Assembly: GCA_035310145.1 (NCBI GenBank)
Contig: DATGEL010000005.1
Coordinates: 1 to 64,000 of the forward strand
Direction: 5' to 3'
From: Dehalococcoidia bacterium
Lineage (GTDB): Bacteria > Chloroflexota > Dehalococcoidia > CAUJGQ01
DNA: 64,000 nucleotides
Position numbers and translations under genes: made by a program. Shown in pieces: positions 42,097 through 50,971 of this stretch (the first letter of the stretch is position 1; each line of letters starts with the position of its first letter). A model generated the notes under the pieces. It was not told where the DNA came from. It saw only the letters and a program-made list of their open reading frames with translations, and searched no databases.

Positions 42097-45057
42097 ATGC
42101 CGGAGCTGCCGACCGGCACTATCACGTTTCTCTTCACCGATGTCGAGGGCTCGACGCGGCTGTGGGAGACGCACCCATCCGCCATGCGGGCCGTGATGGC
42201 TCGGCATGACGCGCTGCTGACCGAGGCCTTCGAACGCCATGACGGCGTGGTAGTGCGCCCGCGCGGCGAAGGCGACTCGCTGTTCGCGGTCTTCGTGCGC
42301 GCGTCCGACGCCGTGGCGGCCGCGCTGGATGGGCAGCGGGCGCTTTTGGGAGAGGACTGGGGTGAAATTGCGCCGCCGCAGGTGCGCATGGGGCTGCACA
42401 CGGGCGAGGCCGGCCTGCGCGAGGGCGACTACTACGGCTCAGCCGTCAATCGCTGCGCCCGTATCCGCGCCGCCGGCCATGGCGGCCAGATCCTGCTCTC
42501 CGAGGCGACAGCGAAGCTGGTGCGCGGCACGTTGCCGGACAGCGCAACGCTGCTGGATCTCGGCCGGCACCGCCTGCGCGACCTGAACGAGTCCGAGCAA
42601 CTCTTTCAGGCCAACGCGCCCGACCAGGCCTACACCTTTCCGCCGCTGAAGACGCTGGACGCGCGGCCCAACAACCTGCCGCTGCAACTCAGCAGCTTCA
42701 TCGGCCGCGAACGCGAGTTGGCCGAGCTGGCAAACCTGCTGAAGACGGCGCGCCTGCTGACGCTCACCGGCCCCGGCGGCACAGGCAAGACGCGGCTGGC
42801 GCTGCAGGTCGCGGCGGACCTCGTGGACCAGTTTGCTGACGGCGTCTTCTTCGTTGATCTCGCGCCGCTGACCGAACCCGGGGCCGTACCGTCCGTGGTC
42901 ACACGGGCGCTGAGTGTCCAGGAACAGCCCGGCACACCGCTGCGCGAGACGCTGCGCTTCGTGCTGCGCGGCAAACACCTGCTCCTGCTGCTCGACAACT
43001 ATGAGCACCTGCTCGACGCCGCAGAGTTCGCCGCGTTCGTGTTGCAAACCGGCCCGGCAGTCACGCTGCTGGTGACGAGCCGCACGCCGCTGCGGCTGCG
43101 CGGGGAGCGCGAGTATCCACTGTCGCCGTTGCCGTTGCCAGCAGGTGACGAGAGCGGGCCGGCCGCGCTCGCCGGCAATCCCGCGGTGCAACTGTTCATG
43201 GCGCGAGCGCAGGACGCCCGCCCGGACTTCACTCTGACGGACGAGAACGCCGGCACGCTGGCGGCGATCTGCGCCCGGCTGGACGGGCTGCCGCTGGCGA
43301 TCGAGTTGGCGGCCGCGCGTGTGCGCTCGCTCGCGCCCGAGACCCTGCTCGGCAGGCTCTCGCAGCGCCTGTCGCTCTTAACCGGCGGCGCCCGCGATGC
43401 GCCGGCGCGGCAGCAAACCCTGCGCGACACCATCGCCTGGAGCTACGCGCTGCTGGAGCCGGCCGAACAGCGGCTGTTCCGGCGGCTGGGTGTGTTCGCC
43501 GGCGGCTGCTCGCTGGAGCTGGCGGAGGCCGTCTGCGCCGACCACCAAACTCCGGTAGGGGCCGTTCGCGAACGACCCGTCGCGGTAGAGCCGCGATCAC
43601 CAGCCTCCGCGAACCTTGAACCGCCGAACGGTGCGCCTGTACCCGCGGACCCTGCGCGGACGGTTGAGGTGAAGGTCTCCGACGGTCGCGCTGCGCTCTG
43701 GCCACCCCTACCTGTCATTCCGAAGGAAGCGATCCTGGACGGCATCTCCGCCCTGGTCGAGAAGAGCCTGGTGCGGAGATCGATCATCCCCGGTGGTGAG
43801 GCCCGCTACCGCATGCTGGAGACGATCCGCGAGTTCGCCTTGGAGCAACTGGAAGGGAGCGGCGAGGCCGAGGCAGTCCGCCAGGGGCTTGCGGTGCACA
43901 TCTTGCAGCTCGCGCGGCAGGGTACGGCCGCAAACGACTGGACGCGGTTGGACGCCGAGTTGGAAAACGCCCGGGCTGTGCTGGGCTGGTGCGTGGACCA
44001 AGCAGAGCTGGCGGTCGGTGTGCGTCTACTGTGGGCCCTCGAGGGCTACCTTTTTTACCATGGGGGCCTGAAAGAGCTCGAAGCGTGGCGCCAGCGCTTG
44101 CTGGCATTGCCAGAGGCAGCGCAGCCGAGTATCTCGCGGGCACGGCTGCTGACGCAGCATCGCACTGAATTCGTCGCCGGCAGCGAAACAGACCAGTATG
44201 CCGCTGAGCTGGAGGAAGCGATTAGCCTCAGCCGCGAGCTGGATGACCGCACCTGCCTTGCCTATGCGCTGCGCAACCTCGCCTTTCTCCGCCTGAACCA
44301 GGGCCGTTATGACGAGGTGGACCCGTTGGCGGCAGAGGCGTTCCCCCTCTTGCTCGCAGCGGGCCGTACCGACCTGGCGGTGATTACGCGTGGCCACCGC
44401 ATCAACGTGGCGATTGCGCGTGGAGAGCTTGCCACCGCGGCGGCGCTGCTCACGGCAAACCGGACCCTTGCCCGCACGACGGGCGTCGCACAGCTGCGGC
44501 TTCAAGAAGCAGCGCTGGCGGAGGCACGCAGCGATGTCGCCGAAGAGCGCAGGTTTCTGGAAGAGGCCGTGCACCGCCTCGAGGTTGAACAAGGTGCGCG
44601 AAACCCTGTCCGGCTCGCCGCCCTTGTGCGCCTCGCGTGGGCCGCACTCCGGCAGGGCGACAGCCGGGCAGCGGTGACCGCCTGCGCCACGAGTCTCGCT
44701 GTCCAGCGCCGTCAGGGTCCGTCGCGCCAGCTGCCGGCGGTCCTCAGCGTGCTAGCCCTGGCGGGGGAGCGCGGTGGCCTGCTCTTGCTGAGCGCCCGCC
44801 TGTTAGCTGCCATTGCCGCCGGCAAGCTGCAGCCGAATCTCAGTTCTGTGGAAATGATCCACCTGCACGCCGAGCAAGCGGCGGCAGCGGTGCGAGTGCG
44901 CGCCATGCTGAGCGAAGAAGCGTTTGCCGCTGAATGGGCCGCGGGCGAGGCGCTCTCCCCGGAGGCCGCGATCGACCTTGGGCTGGCGGTCGCCGCAGAG
45001 CTGGCGGGCAAGCACGACCCGCCAACCGAGGCGCGCACCGATTCCCGGCCGGCCTGA
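42097..45057 (+). CDS. Class III adenylate/guanylate cyclase-domain, NB-ARC-like ATPase, TPR regulator
   Basis: A 986-residue signalling protein. The N-terminal cyclase homology domain (about 5-175) has TFLFTDVEGSTRLWE with the metal Asp and RPRGEGDSLFAVF; then a P-loop ATPase (about 205-500) with LTGPGGTGKTRLAL and LLLLLDNYEHLL, and a helical TPR-like region (about 600-960). GAGGTGAGCC precedes ATG 42097. Family members couple nucleotide cyclase and STAND-ATPase modules; no DNA-binding domain is seen. An in-frame repeat-derived insert sits at about residues 484-547, between AEAVCADH and LDGISALVEKSL, which are normally close. Confidence 0.88.
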   Translation: MPELPTGTITFLFTDVEGSTRLWETHPSAMRAVMARHDALLTEAFERHDGVVVRPRGEGDSLFAVFVRASDAVAAALDGQRALLGEDWGEIAPPQVRMGLHTGEAGLREGDYYGSAVNRCARIRAAGHGGQILLSEATAKLVRGTLPDSATLLDLGRHRLRDLNESEQLFQANAPDQAYTFPPLKTLDARPNNLPLQLSSFIGRERELAELANLLKTARLLTLTGPGGTGKTRLALQVAADLVDQFADGVFFVDLAPLTEPGAVPSVVTRALSVQEQPGTPLRETLRFVLRGKHLLLLLDNYEHLLDAAEFAAFVLQTGPAVTLLVTSRTPLRLRGEREYPLSPLPLPAGDESGPAALAGNPAVQLFMARAQDARPDFTLTDENAGTLAAICARLDGLPLAIELAAARVRSLAPETLLGRLSQRLSLLTGGARDAPARQQTLRDTIAWSYALLEPAEQRLFRRLGVFAGGCSLELAEAVCADHQTPVGAVRERPVAVEPRSPASANLEPPNGAPVPADPARTVEVKVSDGRAALWPPLPVIPKEAILDGISALVEKSLVRRSIIPGGEARYRMLETIREFALEQLEGSGEAEAVRQGLAVHILQLARQGTAANDWTRLDAELENARAVLGWCVDQAELAVGVRLLWALEGYLFYHGGLKELEAWRQRLLALPEAAQPSISRARLLTQHRTEFVAGSETDQYAAELEEAISLSRELDDRTCLAYALRNLAFLRLNQGRYDEVDPLAAEAFPLLLAAGRTDLAVITRGHRINVAIARGELATAAALLTANRTLARTTGVAQLRLQEAALAEARSDVAEERRFLEEAVHRLEVEQGARNPVRLAALVRLAWAALRQGDSRAAVTACATSLAVQRRQGPSRQLPAVLSVLALAGERGGLLLLSARLLAAIAAGKLQPNLSSVEMIHLHAEQAAAAVRVRAMLSEEAFAAEWAAGEALSPEAAIDLGLAVAAELAGKHDPPTEARTDSRPA
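43546..43737 (+). repeat. Repeat-derived in-frame insert in the cyclase/ATPase gene
   Basis: About 192 bp that keep frame. It begins with GGGGCCGTTCGCGAACGACCC (43558-43578), a near-perfect palindrome, and ends with CCTGTCATTCCGAAGGAAGC (43711-43730), a string of the type seen in intergenic repeats of other genomes. Boundaries are estimated from where family-like sequence stops and resumes. Confidence 0.55.
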
Positions 45058-45211
45058 GCCGCGGCTGATCTCGCTGCTCCGGTCACCTCGGCTGCCGCCG
45101 CTAAGGGCGCATACGATGCGCTCGGCACGCCTGTGCGCACCGCAACCCCGCGCATGGCCCTCCCCAGCCTGATGTCAGCGCCCGTGAAACCGGCTCGTGG
45201 CAGCGTCCGCT

Positions 45212-45250
45212 CCCCGATTCACTACTCCCTACTCACCACTCACCCGCTCA
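45212..45250 (-). repeat. Pyrimidine-rich imperfect short-repeat tract e
   Basis: CGATTCACTACTCCCTACTC then ACCACTCACCCGCTCA: repeated ACTCxCT units reaching the stop codon of the acyl-CoA dehydrogenase gene. Similar to tract a, which also abuts a stop. Confidence 0.6.
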
Positions 45251-46420
45251 GTACGACCGCGGCATGCCGAGCACGTGCTGGCCGACGTAGGCGAGCACGA
45301 GGTTGTTGTTGATCGGCGCCGTCAGCAGCAGGCGCGTCTCGCGGAACTTGCGCTCCACGTCGTACTCGGCCGTGAAGCCGTAGCCGCCGTGGCAGTCGAG
45401 GCAGGCGTTCGCCGCCGCCCAGGCCGCCTCAGACGCCAGGAACTTCGCCATGTTCGCCTCGGCGCCGCAGGGCTTGCCCGCGTCGAAGAGCTGCGCCGCG
45501 CGCGTGCGCATCAGCTCGGCCGCTTCTACCTGCATGTGCGCCCGCGCGATCGGGAACTGCACGCCCTGGTTCTGGCCGATCGGCCGATCGAAAACGACGC
45601 GGCTGCTCGAGTATTTCACTGCCCGCTCCACGAACCAGCGGCCGTCGCCGATCGACTCGGAGGCCACCAGCACGCGCTCGGCGTTCATGCCGTCGAGGAT
45701 GTAGCTGAAGCCGCGCCCCTCCTCGCCGATCAGGTTCTCGGCCGGCACTTCCAGGTCGTCGAAGAAGAGCTGATTGGTGGCGTGGTTGATCATCGTGCGG
45801 ATCGGCCGCACCTCCAGCCCGTGACCGCGCGCCGCGCGCAGGTCCACCAGAAAGACGCTCAGCCCCTCCGTGCGCCGCTTCACCTGCTCAACCGGCGTCG
45901 TGCGGGCGAGCAGGAGCAGCAAGTCTGATTGCAGCACGCGCGAGATGAAGACTTTTTGGCCGTTAACGATGTAACGGTCGCCCTTGCGCACGGCCGCGGT
46001 CTGCAGATGCGTGGTGTCGGAGCCGGAGTTGGGCTCCGTGACGCCGAACGCCTGCAGCCGCAGCTCGCCGCTGGCGATCTTCGGCAGATAGCGTTGCTTC
46101 TGCCCTTCGCTGCCATGACGCAAGAGCGTGCCCATGATGTACATCTGCGCGTGGCAGGCCGCCGCGTTGCCGCCGGAGCGGTTGATCTCCTCGAGGATCG
46201 CCGCGCCTTCAAGTACGCCCAGGCCGGCGCCGCCGTACTGCTGCGGAATCAGCGCGGCGAGATAGCCGGCGCGGGTCAGCGCGTTGACAAAATCCTCGGG
46301 ATAGGCGCGCTGCTCGTCGATCTCGCGCCAGTACTGGTCCGGGTACTGCGCGCACAGCTCGCGCACGCCCCGGCGAATCGCCTCAAGCTGCTCGGTCTGC
46401 TCGTCGGTTGCCGTGGTCAT
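45248..46420 (-). CDS. Acyl-CoA dehydrogenase
   Basis: A 390-residue flavoprotein forming trans-2-enoyl-CoA from acyl-CoA. FAD and substrate segments: AFGVTEPNSGSDTTHLQT near 130, QKVFISR near 158 and GRGFSYILDGMNAERVLVA near 235. The C-terminal segment CLDCHGGYGFTAEYDVERKFRETR carries the catalytic-domain helix. ATG 46420 has GAGGTGAGGG upstream; the longer frame to 46666 overlaps the LysE gene and is rejected. Together with the enoyl-CoA hydratase at 47189 it supplies two beta-oxidation steps. Confidence 0.93.
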   Translation of the reverse strand: MTTATDEQTEQLEAIRRGVRELCAQYPDQYWREIDEQRAYPEDFVNALTRAGYLAALIPQQYGGAGLGVLEGAAILEEINRSGGNAAACHAQMYIMGTLLRHGSEGQKQRYLPKIASGELRLQAFGVTEPNSGSDTTHLQTAAVRKGDRYIVNGQKVFISRVLQSDLLLLLARTTPVEQVKRRTEGLSVFLVDLRAARGHGLEVRPIRTMINHATNQLFFDDLEVPAENLIGEEGRGFSYILDGMNAERVLVASESIGDGRWFVERAVKYSSSRVVFDRPIGQNQGVQFPIARAHMQVEAAELMRTRAAQLFDAGKPCGAEANMAKFLASEAAWAAANACLDCHGGYGFTAEYDVERKFRETRLLLTAPINNNLVLAYVGQHVLGMPRSY

Positions 46421-46515
46421 CGCCCTCACCTCGCTCGCGCCTGCTGCCCGCAGCGTAGCGCGTCCGCGGGCCTGCCGCGCGGGCCGGGCGAGCGCTGGTT
46501 CGGCGGAGGCAAACG

Positions 46516-47166
46516 TCAGGCGTGCACGTGCCGGCGCAGCGTGTTGACCAGCGAGATGCAGGCGAACACCGCCAGCAACGCCGCCGCGGCGCGTTGTACC
46601 ACGATCTGCACCCGGCCGGGCAGGCGCAGGCCGAGCTGCCAGACGATCAGCGCGAAGCTCAGGCACCAGACGAGCAGTGCCGCGTAGTAGCCGGCGGCAA
46701 ACTGCGCCAGCGCCATCGGCCCGGTGGCAGGCAGGTGCGTCGCCAATAGCGTGGCGCCGACGCCGATCCAGAACGCTGCCGAGCCGGGATTGACCACGCC
46801 CAGCAGCGCACCCGCCCAGAACGGCGGCAGGTTGGCGCGCTGGCGTAGAGCCGCGCCCGTCCCACTTGTATCGCCCGGCTCAACCGCGGCGGCCGCGTCG
46901 CGCCAGCCCTGCGCCGCCAGCCAGGCGAGCAGCGCCGCGCCCATCAGGGCGCCGACCACATCCATGAACTGCAAAGTCAGCAACGCACCGATGCCGGCGA
47001 AAGCGAGCGCCGCCCAGAGGCAGTCGCCGATCGTCGAGCCCAGCTCGACGAACAGCGCGGCCCAGAAGCCGTCGCGCAGGCCGCGGCGCAGCGCCTCCGT
47101 GTTCACCGGACCCAGCGCCAGGCACTGGCCCAGCGCGAGCAGAAAGCCGAGTACGAGCGCGACCAT
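46516..47166 (-). CDS. LysE family amino-acid/metabolite exporter
   Basis: A 216-residue inner-membrane protein with six hydrophobic helices. The family N-terminal signature appears as ALGQCLALGPVNTEALRRGL, and GVVNPGSAAFWIGVG is the second conserved block near residue 122. It exports amino acids or related compounds. It sits between two acyl-CoA genes on the same strand, 22 bp from the hydratase gene; the link to their pathway is only positional. Confidence 0.85.
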   Translation of the reverse strand: MVALVLGFLLALGQCLALGPVNTEALRRGLRDGFWAALFVELGSTIGDCLWAALAFAGIGALLTLQFMDVVGALMGAALLAWLAAQGWRDAAAAVEPGDTSGTGAALRQRANLPPFWAGALLGVVNPGSAAFWIGVGATLLATHLPATGPMALAQFAAGYYAALLVWCLSFALIVWQLGLRLPGRVQIVVQRAAAALLAVFACISLVNTLRRHVHA

Positions 47167-47188
47167 CCCGCGACTCTCCTACTGCCGA

Positions 47189-48007
47189 TCAGCGCCCCGT
47201 GAAGCGCGGCGGACGGCGCTCGTTGAAGGCGCGCACGCCCTCCAGCCGGTCGTCCGTCACCACCGTGGCGTTGTAGGCCTCAATCGACAGGATCATGCCC
47301 GTCTCCAGGTCGGTCTCCGAGCCGTACATGATCGCCTTCTTCGCCTGGCGCACGGCAACCGGCCCGTTCTGCGCGATCAGCCCCGCGATCTCCAGCGCCT
47401 TCGCCCGCGCCTCGCCGGCCGGCACGAGGTGATTGACGAAGCCGGCCGATCGCGCCTCCAGCGCGTTCATGCGCCGGCCGGTGAAGATCAGCTCTTTGGC
47501 CAGCGGCGCACCGAGAATGCGCGGCAGCAACTGCGTGCCGCCGATGCCGGGGAAGATGCCGCGTGTCACCTCGGGCACGGCGAAGACGGCCGTCTCGCTC
47601 GCCACGACGAAGTCGGAGAGCGCCGCCAGCTCGAAGCCGCCGCCGAAGGCGTAGCCCTCAACCGCGCAGATCACGGGCACGGGGCAGCGCAGCAGGCGGA
47701 AGGCGCCCTGCTCGAAGATCACGTGCTGGGCGCGCCACTGCTCGTCCGTCATCCCCTCGCGCTCTTTGAGATCGCCGCCCACGCAGAAGGCGCGGCCGCC
47801 CGCGGCGCAGAGCACGACGCAGCGCACCGCCCGGTCCGTCTGCAGCGCGTTGAAGAAGTCGAGGAAGTCTTCGCCCATGCCCGTGTTCATCGCGTTGAGC
47901 GATTCGGGCCGATTCAGCTCTACCGTGACGACAAAGCCGTCCTCGACGCGAGCAACCCGGAGAAAGCGGTACTCCTTCTCCTGCCCGACTGATTCCGCTC
48001 CGGCCAT
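47189..48007 (-). CDS. Enoyl-CoA hydratase
   Basis: A 272-residue crotonase with canonical features: AFCVGGDLKE near residue 75 (oxyanion hole), AFGGGFELAALSDF near 120 and the second Glu in AVPEVTRGIFPGIGGTQLL near 145, so hydratase activity is likely. ATG 48007 is taken from homology and GGGGGTG upstream; frame upstream to 48151 is rejected. It is first in a leftward group with the LysE exporter and acyl-CoA dehydrogenase. Confidence 0.92.
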   Translation of the reverse strand: MAGAESVGQEKEYRFLRVARVEDGFVVTVELNRPESLNAMNTGMGEDFLDFFNALQTDRAVRCVVLCAAGGRAFCVGGDLKEREGMTDEQWRAQHVIFEQGAFRLLRCPVPVICAVEGYAFGGGFELAALSDFVVASETAVFAVPEVTRGIFPGIGGTQLLPRILGAPLAKELIFTGRRMNALEARSAGFVNHLVPAGEARAKALEIAGLIAQNGPVAVRQAKKAIMYGSETDLETGMILSIEAYNATVVTDDRLEGVRAFNERRPPRFTGR

Positions 48008-48209
48008 CGAGCACCCCCGCCACGCGCGGCCGCATGCTGCCACGGTACCGGCGTGATCGCGGGCGGTCCAGCCCGCGGTGCCGCCGGCCGATCGGTCCGG
48101 GGAAACGACGAGGGCGGCCGCCTTCGAGCCACCGGTCAGGGACGGTGGCAACAGTTCGGCGCAAGGCGCACGTTGGTGGAGCGGAGGCCGGCGCTGCGCG
48201 GTCGCATGT

Positions 48210-48470
48210 CTACCGTGGAATCCCGCCGACGATGATGCCGAACGGCGCGCCGAAGTCGAGGCTGCTCTGAACCCTCACCGGCGAGTAGCCAAGCACCTGG
48301 TAGAACTGGCCCTCGCGGCCGGGCGGGATCGGCTGGGGGTTCAGGTAGCCCTGCACCTCCGCGCCCGCCGGCTCATCCACGCGGCAGCGCTCGAGCAGCC
48401 CGCGCGGGATGGCGTAGAGCGTGCCGTCGTCGCCGCGAATCAGCAACACCTCGGTGTTGGAATCGGGCAT
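48210..48470 (-). CDS. Small hypothetical protein (86 aa)
   Basis: Unrecognised 86-residue protein, MPDSNTEVLLIRGDDGTLYA at the start, with a beta-rich middle and a C-terminal GIIVGGIPR. GGAGAC lies close before ATG 48470. No signal peptide or membrane segment. It lies between the enoyl-CoA hydratase and TetR genes on the same strand. Confidence 0.6.
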   Translation of the reverse strand: MPDSNTEVLLIRGDDGTLYAIPRGLLERCRVDEPAGAEVQGYLNPQPIPPGREGQFYQVLGYSPVRVQSSLDFGAPFGIIVGGIPR

Positions 48471-48631
48471 GACGAAGTCTCCTTAACGAATCGCTCCGCG
48501 ACATTCACGCTATCGCCCTTTCACCCGCGTTTCAAGCGAGTACTGCGCGGTTTTCGTGTGGGCGCACAACCGGCGCGGGGGCTCACCCAGCGCCCGCCGG
48601 ACGGTCAAGCGGCGGCGCGTTTCCGTGCACC

Positions 48632-49264
48632 TCAGGAGACAGTCGGCCACTTGCCGTCAACGCCCAGCGCCGCCCGGGCGAGCCGTTGCACCAGCGGCGT
48701 GACCGCCTCGGGGCTGCGCTGGGCGCCCGCCAATGTATCGAAGGTCTCGAAGCCGATCAGCGTGAAGAGTATGTCGGTGTCCTCGCTGAGCGCCTCCCCG
48801 TCGAGACCGCCGCGCCGTTCAGCCAGCCGGGTTAGGACGGCTCGGCAGCCGTTGCGCCGCCACTCATCCCGAGCGCGCAGGGCCTGCCCCAGCTCCGGGT
48901 CCAGCGCGCCCAGAGCGCGGAAACGGCGCAGCGCCTCGCGATCCGAGGCCCAGAAGCGGCCGAACACCGCGATCAGCTCCATCAGCGCCTCCAGTGGCTC
49001 GGCCAGCGCGAAGAGTTCCGCCATCCGCTCCATGCCGCCGCGCGCCGCCATCTGGTCGAAGACCGCCTCCAGCAACCCTCGCCTCGAGCCGAACTGGTAG
49101 TAGACGGTCATGCGCGCCACGCCCGCCTGCCGGGCAACGGCATCGATGGTGAAGCCGCGGAAGCCTTCGGCGGCGACGATCAGCTCACGCGCGGCGGCGA
49201 TCACCCGCGCGCGGGTCTCTTCGGTAGCTGCCTGGCGCCGCCGGAGGGAGTAGGGACGTGGCAT
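48632..49264 (-). CDS. TetR family transcriptional regulator
   Basis: A 210-residue regulator. The N-terminal HTH is ARVIAAARELIVAAEGF followed by FTIDAVARQAGVARMTVYYQFGSRRGLLEAVF (residues 37-68). The C-terminal ligand domain is helical with no recognisable class. It faces a divergent gene at 49625 across a promoter (49272) whose -10 is overlapped by a 17-bp palindrome, so it likely represses that unit and itself. Confidence 0.92.
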   Translation of the reverse strand: MPRPYSLRRRQAATEETRARVIAAARELIVAAEGFRGFTIDAVARQAGVARMTVYYQFGSRRGLLEAVFDQMAARGGMERMAELFALAEPLEALMELIAVFGRFWASDREALRRFRALGALDPELGQALRARDEWRRNGCRAVLTRLAERRGGLDGEALSEDTDILFTLIGFETFDTLAGAQRSPEAVTPLVQRLARAALGVDGKWPTVS

Positions 49265-49271
49265 CGCGCGC

Positions 49272-49299
49272 TTGACACCTCAATTTGATTGTATACTAT
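49272..49299 (+). promoter_or_regulatory. Sigma70-like promoter for the 49625 unit
   Basis: TTGACA (49272-49277), 16-bp spacer, TACTAT (49294-49299). Overlaps the TetR-type palindrome. Confidence 0.55.
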
Positions 49300-49305
49300 G
49301 TACAA
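49289..49305. promoter_or_regulatory. Putative TetR operator
   Basis: TTGTATACTATGTACAA: arms TTGTA and TACAA with near-symmetry inside, 24 bp upstream of the TetR start codon and over the divergent promoter's -10. Confidence 0.6.
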
Positions 49306-49624
49306 ATAGAGGGTTCCGCAGTCAACCCCGCCCAGCGGGTTCAACCGCCTTCGGCAGAGAAGATTGCCATGTACACGTTTCACCCCGCGCCGTAGTCTCC
49401 CGCCGCACCGAGTTCCACAACCGACACGAACCGCCGGCGCCCGACTGCCCAGAGCATCGGTGGTCGGTGGCCCGGGGCGAACGAGCCTCGTCATCGGCTG
49501 CGGCGTCGAACGCAACCTCGCCGGCTCCAAAGTCGATGGCCGGCGGCGGAGGCCGCGGCGCCCGGCCGGAACCCCGGTCGATTGCGTCGAACGCTCCGTT
49601 TGCGACAAATCCCGGAGGATTGAG

Positions 49625-50449
49625 ATGACCGCCTTCGCAGAAACGCCGCCCCGCCACGACGAACCGGCGACAGCGCTGCAGATCGTCAATCCCGTCCCCA
49701 GGTACGCGCGGGTACCGCTCGTCGAGCCAACGGTTTCTGGCTACATCCACATCGCCGCGCAGGTGCAGCCGCGCTCGCTGCCGTTCCTGCCGAACGGGCG
49801 CGAGAAGACGGCACTGCTGACGAACCTGAGGCCGCTCGCGCGCCGCCTCCAGCGCCTCGACGCCGTGCACGAGATCACGGGTTTCGATGCGATCGCTTCG
49901 CCGCCCTTCGGCCGGCTGCCCTACATCCGCGAGCACCCGGACGAGATCCATCTCGCGCGCTTCGACGTCGTCCTTCTGATCGAGACGGCCTCGCCTGCCG
50001 CAGCGCTCGCGCTGCAGCAGTCCGCCGAATACCTGGCCGTGCTGGACACCCTGCGTCGCGAGTCTCGTGACCTACACGTAATGGCCGCGCGCAACGCCAA
50101 GCGCATCGGCGACGTGGATCACCGGCGCCGGGACACGTTCCTGTTCAACCACTTCGTGGCCGATGACGAGGCCGTGATGCTGGAGCTGTGGGATCACCTG
50201 GCCGCCTGGTACGCCGCCGAGACCGGGCTCGACAACTCGGTGCTGCTCGTGCCGCTTGCAGACCAGCGCTCCGACTATCTGGCCGTCAACCACGCCTCCT
50301 GGCACGAAGGGCTGGCGCGTGTCTTGTGGCGGCAGTTTGCCCGGTCCAGCTTCTGGAGCTACGTCCAGGCCAACCTTACGGCGAACCACGTCGGCGCGAT
50401 GCCGGTGTTGTATCGCCGCACCTTCCGAACCGCGGATGCGGCCACGTAG
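49625..50449 (+). CDS. Conserved-looking hypothetical protein (274 aa)
   Basis: I do not recognise it. ATG 49625 follows GGAGG. The soluble 274-residue product has a proline-rich start, then alternating beta and helical segments including RFDVVLLIETASPAAALALQ (about 120) and DTFLFNHFVADDEAVMLELW (about 175). It contains no signal peptide. Two similarly sized halves could each be an alpha-beta barrel unit, but that is a guess. It is the first of three rightward genes opposite the TetR regulator, with a NTF2-like protein and an SDR. Confidence 0.65.
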   Translation: MTAFAETPPRHDEPATALQIVNPVPRYARVPLVEPTVSGYIHIAAQVQPRSLPFLPNGREKTALLTNLRPLARRLQRLDAVHEITGFDAIASPPFGRLPYIREHPDEIHLARFDVVLLIETASPAAALALQQSAEYLAVLDTLRRESRDLHVMAARNAKRIGDVDHRRRDTFLFNHFVADDEAVMLELWDHLAAWYAAETGLDNSVLLVPLADQRSDYLAVNHASWHEGLARVLWRQFARSSFWSYVQANLTANHVGAMPVLYRRTFRTADAAT

Positions 50450-50538
50450 GGCAGGCCAGGGCAGATGCCGTGAGCCGCTCCCGTCGCCGCGGCCGCCAAC
50501 TCGGTCAGTTCGAGTGCAGCGGTGCAGGAGAGGCCATC

Positions 50539-50970
50539 ATGCAGGACAACGCCGCGGATCAGGTCCGAGAGCTCGGCCGCCGCTGGGCCGACGCGGAGCA
50601 GCGCAACGACACCGCCGCGCTCGACGGCCTGCTCACCCCCGACTTCAAGGCCTTCGGGCCACGGGGCTTCGTGCTGGACAGACAGCAGTGGCTCGACCGA
50701 CTGCGCTCCGGCGATCTCGTCATGCGCTCGCTGACGCTCGACGAGGTAGAGGTGCGCGCCCACGGCATGATGGCCATCGCCATCGGCCGCGAGTCGCAGC
50801 AGGCCGCCTATCGGGGCGGTCCCGCCGACGGGCAGTTTCGCGTGACGCAAATCGCGATCCGCGATGGCGATCGCTGGCTGCTCGCGGGTTGCACCTCAGC
50901 CCCATCGCCGGCGGCGTCTGAATCGAACCAGGCGCGCCATCGCGCCGGAGTGCCTCGCCACGGAGAATGA
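50539..50970 (+). CDS. NTF2-like (SnoaL/DUF4440-type) protein
   Basis: A 143-residue cone-shaped NTF2-fold protein. The family pattern is clear: a first helix with [26 protein letters not shown], followed by [11 protein letters not shown], then the beta sheet with [19 protein letters not shown]. Members are ketosteroid isomerase-like enzymes or ligand-binding proteins. ATG 50539 has GGAGAGG upstream. Its TGA ends one base before the SDR start. Confidence 0.82.
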   Translation: MQDNAADQVRELGRRWADAEQRNDTAALDGLLTPDFKAFGPRGFVLDRQQWLDRLRSGDLVMRSLTLDEVEVRAHGMMAIAIGRESQQAAYRGGPADGQFRVTQIAIRDGDRWLLAGCTSAPSPAASESNQARHRAGVPRHGE

Positions 50971-50971
50971 G

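Larger units (their letters stand above)
49265..49624. other. 360-bp divergent leader region
   Basis: Holds the promoter and palindrome at 49272-49305, then about 300 bp of leader before the 49625 gene, in which I see no gene or clear RNA element. The frame that continues upstream of 49625 lacks protein-like character. Confidence 0.5.
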
